From Chara braunii (lineage: Eukaryota; Streptophyta; Charophyceae; Charales; Characeae): DNA of 26,688 bases. This document shows, in pieces, positions 18,840-26,688 of this stretch. Location: positions 1,250,502-1,277,189 of the forward strand of contig BFEA01000200.1 of the NCBI GenBank assembly GCA_003427395.1. Direction: 5' to 3'. Below the pieces are notes generated by a model, which worked only from the letters and a program-made list of their open reading frames with translations, did no database searches and was not told the DNA's origin. The position numbers and the translations under genes were made by a program. Each line of letters opens with the position of its first letter. Within the stretch, counting starts at the first letter, position 1.

Positions 18840-19620
18840 TCCAAGCGAATGTATTCGTGAATAGGAGAGCATGTGTGCATGTTTGAGAAACCCCCGAATA
18901 GGTTCGTCGTGCTGCATACCCTACAAAACTATAAATATGATTTTTTTCAGTTAAACAAAATATTGTAATATTTCAGTTCCTAAATTAACGTTGCTTTGCA
19001 AGGTACTGATTTTTTGTAAAAAAACTTGCTTCTCTCCTCATCACTTTTAGTGGTTGTGAAAAAGTAGTTTTGTATTCTTTTTTTGCGGTTAATTTACTTC
19101 ACATAAAATTTTATTTATGCAGGAGGCCTGAAAAAAGTATTATCAGAATCTTAAAATTTTTTTGTGCAAACCTAACAATTTATTTTGTTAAGTGTTCACG
19201 AATTCTATGTTAAAGATGAAAGGGAAAAACTCCACTTGAGCAGGTTGGGACCTCACTAGGGTACGATTTTGATTTAAAGAGGGTAATAAATACCCTTAAG
19301 GAGTGATTAGCCAAGACGAGTCCTTGACCGTTGCGTGGGTCAATATTTCATTGCTCCATTACGAAGATCATCGTTCCAGTAAAAACAGTCTGAAATACGA
19401 TGACAGTTTGCACACAACGATCTTCGAGGCCGGGGAATAACAACCTCGTCAAGGAGACCGATGATAGTTATAGCTTGAGTAGGCGGCGAGCTCATTTGGT
19501 AAATTTCAAATAGTGCGTTGTCAGTGAAACCATTATTTTTATCCTCAGAAGTAGGAGAGTCGTCCTATTACCCTATCTAGAGGATTTCACCCTTATACGT
19601 GAAGGTAACGATGAAAAAAT
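18840..19620. other. AT-rich stretch, no gene recognised
   Basis: One more ACTATAAAT word occurs at about 18928. Small inverted words (GGGTA/TACCC near 19280, ACGATCTTCG near 19420) are the only structure seen. No supported open frame. Confidence 0.4.
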
Positions 19621-19923
19621 TTAGAATATCATCACCACTCTAACACAGGGGAACCACGTCACATTGCCACCTTCACTTCGCACGTGTGCCAGGATTGCTA
19701 TGACGAGGGGAATCCCCTTCACCCACATCCTTGGACTCATGGTCATCTGAACACACGGGGACTCCTTCACAGTGTTGACCCAAATGTGCACCCACGCCCT
19801 TCCAGCCCCGAAGCGAATAGGCACAATGGCCACAAAATTCAAGTCCACACCTTCCACCGAAGGTAAAGGTCGACAAACGAGGTCATTGTCGGTAATGGGT
19901 ATATGAAAGGCAAATACTAGCAA
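19621..19923 (-). CDS. Unidentified open frame in a GC-richer island
   Basis: A minus-strand frame of 100 codons from 19923 to a stop at 19621-19623. It reads MLVFAFHIPITDNDLV at the start and later contains FVAIVPIRFGAGRAWVHIWV and MWVKGIPLVIAILAHV. It is distinctly more GC-rich than the AT-rich sequence on both sides. I do not recognise a family and see no clean splice signals. It could be an exon, a captured gene fragment or part of a retroelement. The plus strand also has a 60-codon frame here. Confidence 0.3.
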   Translation of the reverse strand: MLVFAFHIPITDNDLVCRPLPSVEGVDLNFVAIVPIRFGAGRAWVHIWVNTVKESPCVQMTMSPRMWVKGIPLVIAILAHVRSEGGNVTWFPCVRVVMIF

Positions 19924-20027
19924 CTATTCAGCGGACTGTGTCGGGCATGTTAAATGTAGATGGGCGACAATTTGATATGTTCCCGTCTAAATATGAACTT
20001 TCCCTTCCAACTACATCTATTTGTTCA

Positions 20028-20202
20028 AGATGGAAAGAAAGTCTGGACGAGTTTACGAAATGTTTTAATTAGACTTTCATTCCACTACAACAAATATTTT
20101 CTAATTTAGATTGAATTAACATATTTCTGACCGGAAATCCTTACTTAGAATGACAGTCCAATTAAAATATTTCATGAACTCATCCAGACTTTCATTCCAT
20201 CT
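20028..20202. mobile_element. Foldback element with 48-bp arms
   Basis: The arm at 20028-20075 (AGATGGAAAGAAAGTCTGG...) matches the reverse complement of 20155-20202 at 42 of 48 positions. Five of the six differences are transitions. The similarity weakens but continues outward (ACTACAT near both ends). A related fragment, AGATGGAATGAAAGTTTG, lies at about 20299. Probably a MITE or remnant of one. Confidence 0.65.
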
Positions 20203-20598
20203 CTAGCATGTAGTTCAAATAAGAAGGGATACCCTATTCTTGGAAGAAAAGTTTTTAAGTTAAACGAAAAATTTTAAAATTAGAAAGACGTTTTTTAAGA
20301 TGGAATGAAAGTTTGAAATTAAGAATGTAATTTTACTCTAGAATGATTATTTAATTCTGGAAATTTTTTATGTTGTAGCTTTCAGTCTAAATACACAATG
20401 ATAATCACAATGGTTCCCATGGGGGAAGACGCCGATAGCATGGACCTGATAACATTTGCTAATTGAGAAAAATGCTCCAAACTAACAAAAAAATTAAAAA
20501 AATCGTTATTCTGTGTTGATGTTTGGGCACACATCTTGAGATTTCCAAAGGTGTATCTGATGGTGGGTTGGCAACCGGGTCTTGCACGTTGTCGACGT

Positions 20599-20620
20599 GA
20601 ATACCCTTACAAGGGTATTC
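20599..20620. repeat. Perfect 10-bp-stem hairpin
   Basis: GAATACCCTT and AAGGGTATTC pair around a 2-base AC loop. It lies about 330 bp before the integrase relic. Confidence 0.6.
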
Positions 20621-20939
20621 GCGTATATTTTCGTATTTCGCATGAGATGCGTTTCAGTTGGTACTTGAGATAGTCACTTACATGAGTCGTGTACGACCCA
20701 CGGCTGGCACTATGTAGCTAAATTGACGGGCGTGTGCGAAAAAAGGGTAGAGAGTGTGTGAACGTGCGAGTTTAAGGCACGGGTGATTTTTATCGCGTAC
20801 CGACGGTTAATATTTGTGATTAAAAAGTTTTGACTTTTATTAAAAATTAGGATTAAAGCTTAGTTTTAGTTTGGCCATGTGTAGGAGCGGGCCGTAGGTA
20901 GAACCTGACGCCCATGTGACAAAGGTGCCGGCTTTGGCG

Positions 20940-21679
20940 GTCGGAAGCCCGACCGGTAGTACAAGGCGTAGCCTTGAGGCGCTTCAGAGCGACCGCGCGG
21001 CATGCGGAAACCATTTATATGGGTGTCCGCTAATGCTAGTATCAGCCTTAGGCATAACACTACCTCCGTCATACTGCCCCACATATCTCTCAATCCAATG
21101 TTGCAGTACGAAAAATGCAAATCGCATGATTAAAACAACCCTACGACGGAATCTACCGGTTAATCACACGCGACACTGAACCGAGAGTATGTACCTGATC
21201 ATTGGAATTCATTGGACCACCACTCACGAATCGACAAGATTCACTCCCTTCCAACTATGGACCAATAGTATTCCCTGTGTCATCAACCGGGATGTCTCGG
21301 AAAATGCCGAGCCACGGGGAAAGGACACGCGGGCGTCCGTGAAGGCCAAAGCCAAAAGGTGCGCCGAATTAATGGAAAGGCAGTCCCTAGATTGGCCTCT
21401 AAAAGACAAAGGATGAATGAGTTGGCCCATGATAGACAAGTCCACAGTTATGAGGCCTGTAATGGAAATGCGGGCCCTCAAACCCGATATAAATTAGGGG
21501 AACTCGTGCAACTACGTAAATGTGCACGCGACCGGAAACTCGCTTCCAAGTTTTCTGGTTATTTTCACGTAGTCGAACTTGGTAGCAACGGGGTGGATAC
21601 GGTGCGCATCGCTCCGAAAACGGGCCCAAGTCATAACTCCCTTCCTATCATCCGCCATATCTCCTACCTCCGTCCCCTT
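20940..21679 (+). pseudogene. Ty3/gypsy integrase relic, broken
   Basis: The plus-strand frame starting before 20988 gives LQSDRAACGNHLYG, resembling the second catalytic Asp region (SDR), then ALGITLPPSY, then NANRMIKTTLRRNLP, which matches the segment after the catalytic Glu. The Glu itself is not identifiable. A TGA at 21177-21179 replaces the Trp expected after NHTRH. The same frame continues TTHESTRFTPFQLWTNSIPC, the usual end of the integrase core. A frameshift near 21400-21420 moves the frame by two, after which RYKLGELVQLRKC and KFSGYFHVVELGSNGVDTVRI match the C-terminal DNA-binding (GPY/F-like) module, ending ISYLRPL. The enzyme would have inserted retrotransposon cDNA. It is inactive here. 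Reverse transcriptase and protease were not found upstream. Confidence 0.7.
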
Positions 21680-22901
21680 CCTTCCTTCAATCCTCTTGCT
21701 CCTTCTTGCTCCTCTCTCTGTGGTAGAGACGAAGATCTTGCTTCTCCTTTCTCTTCCTGTCTTGATACACTCTACTCCCAGCCATCGCCACAAGTTTCGC
21801 ACCGAAGCCTGCCATCTCTGCTCGACTTCTTCAACCTCGACCGTCCCTGCGGTTTTACCAAGTAGTTCAAGCAGGGCTCAACCCCGATCTACTGCGATTC
21901 GCACAATTATTCAACGGACAAGCTAGGTTCATAATGGTGGAGGTGACGATCTTGACAGATCGTGGTTCTGCGGTGATCCTGGTGGACACATCGTCATTTA
22001 TGTATTTCTCTCGGCCAGGGAAAAGTGACGTAACGACGATATTCATATTTAGTGGCGATCTTTGTGGTATCGAAATCACCTGCGCAGTGAAACAGTGGCG
22101 ACACTGTACGAGTGGGGACGTGAACTTGTGGCGGATTGGCAGCAGCATCAGGCCAGACCAAGAGAGCAGGTGGTAGACACTGAGTGTATCGACATCTTTT
22201 TTCACGGTGATCTAATACATCAGACCATGCGGTCCTGCTGCTTCCTGCCCTTTGTCTCTTCCACCCTCCTCGCCAATGAATCACCTCTACTTTCTCTCCC
22301 CCTTATAATCTTCCAACTCGCCAGCCATCTTGGGCCAACCCTTTACTCTCTCTTGAAATTCGTCCCATATCAATCCCCCCCCTTTCGTCCTCTGTATATT
22401 CGCAATTGGATAGGATTTGTGGCCACAAGCTTCTGTCTGCTCTCAGTGAAGGTGCATTGGGTGCGCTATTACGAAAATCAGGAAGTAGTACTGCATGGAG
22501 TTGTATTGCATCATTTATGGGACATTCCCCACTCGGTCTGTGGAAGATTACGAGTCCCTCCGCGACAATACCTTGCGCACGATCCCCCCCCTCTACACTG
22601 AATATTTTGTTTCTTTTCCCCAACCCAATCATCGATTCCCCCGTGTGCACCGAATCGTCCATTTTGTTGATCTCGGTGACAAAGCCTCTTATTACTTTCC
22701 CCCACTACCATTGCAATGGCCTCAACCCCCTCCCTCCCCACTCCGAGTTGCCTACAAAAGACTACAATTGAGCGGAACACCAGTGAGCCGGTGGTAGCAG
22801 GTGAGGTTAATTTAGAACTTTACGATGCCATCCGGAAGACAACCGAGCATCCAATGTCCCAATATCCTCATAGCGGGTGGAATATTATCGACGAGACGTG
22901 A
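21680..22901 (+). pseudogene. Degraded open frames downstream of the integrase
   Basis: The frame continues past the integrase module as a Ser/Pro-rich tail to a stop at 21863-21865. A second frame, 22062-22601, includes TLYEWGRELVADWQQHQARP. An overlapping frame at 22495-22797 includes EDYESLRDNTLRTIPPLYTE and VHFVDLGDKASYYFPPLPLQ. A third, in the register of the first, ends EVNLELYDAIRKTTEHPMSQ ... DET at TGA 22899-22901. The frame switches suggest one older reading frame broken by indels, between integrase and LTR. I do not recognise the product; an extra 3' gene of the retrotransposon is a possibility. Confidence 0.3.
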
Positions 22902-23123
22902 CCATGAAAGACTCGCGAGGATATGGAAATTTAAGTCCACGTCGCCATGATGAGCTTCTCTCTTATTAGCAATGCCGCTATGATGTGATGTGTTTTTTCT
23001 TTTCTATGCTCGTTGATACCCTGGGTTCATCATCGTCTCCCTTCCCCTTCTCTCTATGAACCCTAATCTTTTTTGTCTTTCTCCCATGCAATCAAGAGAT
23101 AGCATAATTTTGGAACCCCTTGC

Positions 23124-23141
23124 ATGTCACATATGTGACAT
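23124..23141. repeat. Perfect 18-bp palindrome
   Basis: ATGTCACATATGTGACAT is identical to its reverse complement. It contains TGTGAC at 23134-23139, which would mirror the GTCACA end at 26076, so it may mark the left edge of the right LTR. Confidence 0.6.
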
Positions 23142-24400
23142 ACCAACTTTTGTACCTGCACGACCTTTTGAGGCCCTCACTTCTCACGTAGTTTTTTATA
23201 AGTTTTTGGGGGTACCCCTCTTTTTTGTTGCTATCACCTTGATACAAGGATTAAAGGCCGACAAGGCCCTCTCACGGTTAAAATGTTGTTTTTCTTTATT
23301 TTTCAGACATCTTTGGCAATCCATGCATCTACATAGGAATTACACACGCCTCAGCGAGCGCGCTAGGAATTTGGTTCGTCAGTTGGGAACTTAGAAATTT
23401 ACGGACGTCGGACTCACTTCCCGCTTACGTCTCCTTTCTTGCAAGTGGATGTTCCGACATTTGCCTTTGAAAGCTTGGTGATTCTTTAGTAGGAAATTGA
23501 ATAGACGTAGGATTTTCGCAGGCTCGATCCCGCGCATCGACATTGCCTTTGAATTTTTTAATCTTGAATTAGCTTGAAAATTAGGATGGACCGTTTTAGG
23601 TGTTTTTTTTCTACGTCGACACCATGCACCCAAGCTTTCCCCGCTTCCTGCTATGACCCATGCAATCTTCACCGTTCTCCTCTTCGCCCCTTCTCTCCTT
23701 CACTCGTAACTATTTTTCATCCCCTCTCCCTCTTCGTATTTCTCCCTAGCCCCCGCCTCGTTTGAATCTTAGTCCCGCCCACACCACTCACCGCACTTTC
23801 CTTCTTTCCGCCTTCATCCTTTGTCAAGAACTCCCTACCGATTTCCTCCCCAGAGTGTTCGAAACCTCATACCACAGCGTGTAAGTAAGATACGCCCCTC
23901 ACACCGTGATCTGATTGGCGATGCGATGAAACTCGTGAGGATCGATATGGCTTTGTACTAACAACTAACCTCTACTCCCTCTTCGTGGCTAGGTGATGTG
24001 CATGACAGCGGGTCGGAAAGTCCCGACGAGATGACTGCAGTGTATGCAAGGCTGTGTGCCGGGTGGCCGCGACGAACTGCAAAATCTGGGCAAGTTCGTG
24101 CCTAACTGCGTTGGCGGGGTGATGATCGTTGTGGTATGGAGGTTGGTACATAGCGACCGGGATCGTCAGTACCCGAGTGAGAAGGGGGTGTGTGTACGAG
24201 TGGTTGCATGGTCATGGGCCATAATCAAAGAGTAGAAGGCCGGTGTGCCTTGATCTTCAATTCCTCTTCTTTTCCTTGAAAGCTAAATCGCTGGTTGTTT
24301 CCCCTCAAGCTTGTCTGTGTGACTAAAGTTCTCTATCTTTTATTAGTCCCCTTCTTCGGTCAAGCTACAAGTACGATTCCGTCCTTATCTCCCTCTATCT

Positions 24401-25140
24401 CTCTCTCGTTCCTTTGCTTCCGGTCACCTCATGGATGCCAGAATGATCTGATGATTCCCTAGTCTTCCTCGTCCCTGTTCAATTTAATTGGATCCCGCAT
24501 TAACGACTCAATAACGAGTACCGTTGAATTTAAGGGACTCATAAACCCGGGTGCCAACGTTTTCTTGATGTGTCTCTTGACAACTTAGGATTGGTGTATG
24601 TGAGATTTGTTACATATATGCATCTATTGAACTAACATTAAGCTGATCGAACTAACCTAGGATTCTGTTGATGCATGCTCTTGACTCGCTCTATGGGTGG
24701 TGATTGTCTCACTGTTGGGAATGAACTTACATTTTAAGATCGATTTGCATGATTGATGAAAGATGACTGTTTCTCTCTCTCTCGTTCCTCTGCTTTTGTG
24801 CTCTTCGTGGATGCCAAAATGATCCGATGATTCCCCAGTCTCGCTCGTCCCTTTTCAATTCAATTGGATCCCGCATGAACGAGTACCGTAGCATTTCAAC
24901 CTAGGTGATCTTACCAGGCTTTACCAACTTTTTCTTGATGTGTCTCTTGACAACCTATGATTCGTGTTTGTGAGATCTGTTACATATATGCATTTATTGA
25001 ATTAACCTTAAGGTGATCGGACTAAGCTAGGATTCGGCTGATGCATGCTCTCGACTCGCTCTATGAGTGGTGATTGTTTCGCTGTTTGGAATGAACTTAC
25101 ATTTTAAGATGAGTTTGCATGATTGATAAAAGCCTATTAA
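24401..25140. repeat. Tandem duplication with 370-bp period
   Basis: TTTCTTGATGTGTCTCTTGA (24561 and 24931), TTACATATATGCA (24610 and 24980) and ATGAACTTACATTTTAAGAT (24721 and 25091) are each exactly 370 bp apart. The first copy begins near CTCTCTCGTTCC at 24401 and the second at about 24777. The copies differ at many sites, so the duplication is not recent. The left LTR lacks it. Confidence 0.9.
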
Positions 25141-25235
25141 AAGGTGATGGGCATGTAGTGTTGTGATCGTTTTCATGAGGTAACGGGTTGAGTGGATTTA
25201 CGTGGTTAGTTTGCTAAGGCCATGTGGACATTGTC

Positions 25236-25408
25236 CTGATCCGACGGGGTGTAGACTTCCCGTACCCCTATCACATTTGTTTCATATAACGAGGAAATAA
25301 CACATGTATGTGAGTGACTGATTGTGCTGATCCGACGGGGTGTTGATTTCCCATACCCGCATCACGTTCGGTCCCCTATAACGAGGAAAGAACACGTGTA
25401 TGTGAGTG
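25236..25408. repeat. Tandem duplication with 91-bp period
   Basis: CTGATCCGACGGGGTGT at 25236 and 25327 starts two copies that both run through TATAACGAGGAAA and ACACATGTATGTGAGTG (ACACGTGTATGTGAGTG in the second). Lies within the right LTR. Confidence 0.9.
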
Positions 25409-26335
25409 GGATGTATGAGAAGTCGTCGCAAAGATCGGTGGACGCTTAGCCTATTGTTTTCCTCCCGAAACAAAGTGCTCGGGATTCGTAGGTGCTGGTT
25501 TTGTTATTATCCATACCTACTTTCCCCTGTACTCTTTATTATTACCTTTTAAAGAACTGATAGTCAATCCATGGGCGACAATGGTGCCTCATTGGCCCAA
25601 CACTATGTGTACGGATTGTCGCCGCACAGAGGGTTATGGGAAAAAGGGGTTCCATTACCGAACACGTGGCGAGGACAAATATTACAATGAAAGAGCAACC
25701 CGGCTGAGACCCTCCACGTCGGATTCCGAAGTCTGTAACGAGAGGCGGCGGGATTTAATTCGAAAACGAGATCCCACGTTCGTACCCCCGCCTTTCCATT
25801 CGAAAAAACAACGAGTAGCCCGCATGAAAGTTCAGAGATACTTTTTTGATTAGACCAAAGTTGGAAAGAGAGGCCCGCCAATTCATTCGCGCGGCCATAG
25901 TCCCTTCTCACTAAAACTTGAACCACATGGGGGATTTCAGTTCTATCTGTGTCCCCACACTTAATTTTTCCAAAATTCCTCGGCACACCCGTACTTGCTG
26001 TTTTTCCAGAGCCCGCTCCGCACATTTTCTCTCTCCGACCGGAAGACAGCACAGGGCGTGAGGTTAGAACGTCACATTCCAACTTCCCAATCCCCCCCCT
26101 GGTCACAACACAACCCGCAAGTGCCCCCACTCAGAACACCCCACTACTTGATCTCACCTCCTGTAAACTCCCTCTCCCTCATGGTCATTCAGTTCAAGTT
26201 GTTCAACCGCCCGTCTCCCACTCACTTGCTCAAGTTGTTCCATACTACACAGCAAGTGAGACGACAACATTTCCTCTGTGCGCTCTCCTTCAGCACACAC
26301 CTGCGCGCAACACTTCCCCCCTCCTGTGCTGCCGC

Positions 26336-26419
26336 GCGTTCGTTGAACGCGGGTTCCGCGTTCAATTTTTGAATGCGTTGAACGCGCGTTCAAAGAACGC
26401 AGGTGAACGCTCTGAACGC
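26336..26419. repeat. Dense GAACGC/GCGTTC palindrome array
   Basis: Eight or nine copies of GAACGC or its complement in 84 bp. They include GCGTTC-GTT-GAACGC (26336-26350), GCGTTCAA-TTT-TTGAATGC (from 26358, one mismatch) and GAACGCGCGTTC (26380-26391), then direct copies at 26395, 26405 and 26414. It lies about 260 bp to the right of the right LTR edge. Confidence 0.8.
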
Positions 26420-26536
26420 AAACGAGTAGAGCGTCACCTGTGCATCGGAGGGCCAGAGGCCCGTCGGGTGCGCTGGGTCGGGGTGGCAGGTCCTGACGAC
26501 CCACCTGGGCGCTGATAGGGATCGACCCGTGTCCCG

Positions 26537-26553
26537 AAAAAAAAAAAAAAAAA
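26537..26553. repeat. Poly(A) tract of 17 bases
   Basis: Uninterrupted A run. No flanking duplication found. Confidence 0.9.
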
Positions 26554-26661
26554 GCCTGACTGGGGCCCGACTGCGCGCATCGGTTACAAATGACGCGCGT
26601 GGCCCGTTCAAATCGGCACTCGACGCTGGACTCCACATCCACGTTCAGACGCTGGCCACAC

Positions 26662-26688
26662 GAGAGAGAGAGAGAGAGAGAGAGAGAG
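26662..26688. repeat. (GA)n microsatellite at the window edge
   Basis: A GA run reaches the end of the window, mirroring the start. Confidence 0.95.

Larger units (their letters stand above)
23134..26076 (+). repeat. LTR-like repeat, right copy
   Basis: Collinear with 10500-13066. It is longer mainly because of two internal tandem duplications (24401-25140 and 25236-25408). The right edge GTCACA (26071-26076) is firm by comparison with 13061-13066. The left edge is tentative: TGTGAC at 23134 gives paired TGTGAC/GTCACA termini, but confident similarity starts only near 23361. It follows the integrase relic in the order expected for a plus-strand Ty3 element. Divergence from the left copy is substantial by eye, so the two are unlikely to be a young pair. 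Confidence 0.55.

Noticed and set aside
26154-26642. 162-codon minus-strand frame
   Set aside because: It runs through the palindromic GAACGC array and a poly(A) tract, with no family resemblance.

Overview
The window looks like nuclear DNA of a green plant lineage with a large, repeat-rich genome. A streptophyte alga (a charophyte such as Chara) or another early-diverging plant is my best guess; this is an inference and the species is not proven. Reasons: very low coding density, long AC/GT and AG dinucleotide microsatellites, homopolymer runs of 20-27 bases, a plant-type LINE, many small foldback (MITE-like) elements, a Ty3/gypsy integrase relic, GT-AG splice signals, and a probable first exon with a plastid-transit-peptide-like N-terminus. 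It is a draft assembly: single Ns at 2720, 5200, 5595, 5634, 5647 and 9949, and a 206-base gap at 14804-15009. No bacterial operons, CRISPR arrays, rRNA genes or intact tRNA genes were seen.

Layout. 1-4.4 kb: microsatellites, a 25-bp inverted-repeat pair, and a minus-strand host-gene candidate: a first exon at 3185-3403 and two phase-compatible exon candidates at 1634-1682 and 1312-1457, whose link to the first exon is unproven. 4.4-7.2 kb: a 5'-truncated LINE on the minus strand with a 15-bp target-site duplication, inserted into one arm of an older foldback element. 7.5-8.25 kb: a cluster of foldback elements that all end in versions of GGGCTAGGTCCCACTT. 8.35-9.18 kb: a plus-strand two-exon gene model with a SINE-like element in its intron. 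9.2-10.4 kb: simple repeats and a 60-bp tandem motif. 10.5-13.07 kb and 23.1-26.08 kb: two diverged, same-orientation LTR-like repeats ending in GTCACA. Between them are another foldback element, an unidentified open frame, the assembly gap, AT-rich DNA, a 171-bp tandem satellite, a 192-bp duplication, a 48-bp-arm foldback, and a broken gypsy integrase on the plus strand followed by degraded open frames. 26.3-26.4 kb: a dense GAACGC/GCGTTC palindrome array.

Most of the window is therefore layered mobile DNA, with two or three weakly supported host-gene fragments. The most unusual signal is at 17.3-18.9 kb, where the palindrome TTTATAG-NN-CTATAAA recurs inside two otherwise different repeat units. 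All gene models come from reading frames and splice consensus alone. No homology search was run, so similarity statements are by eye.
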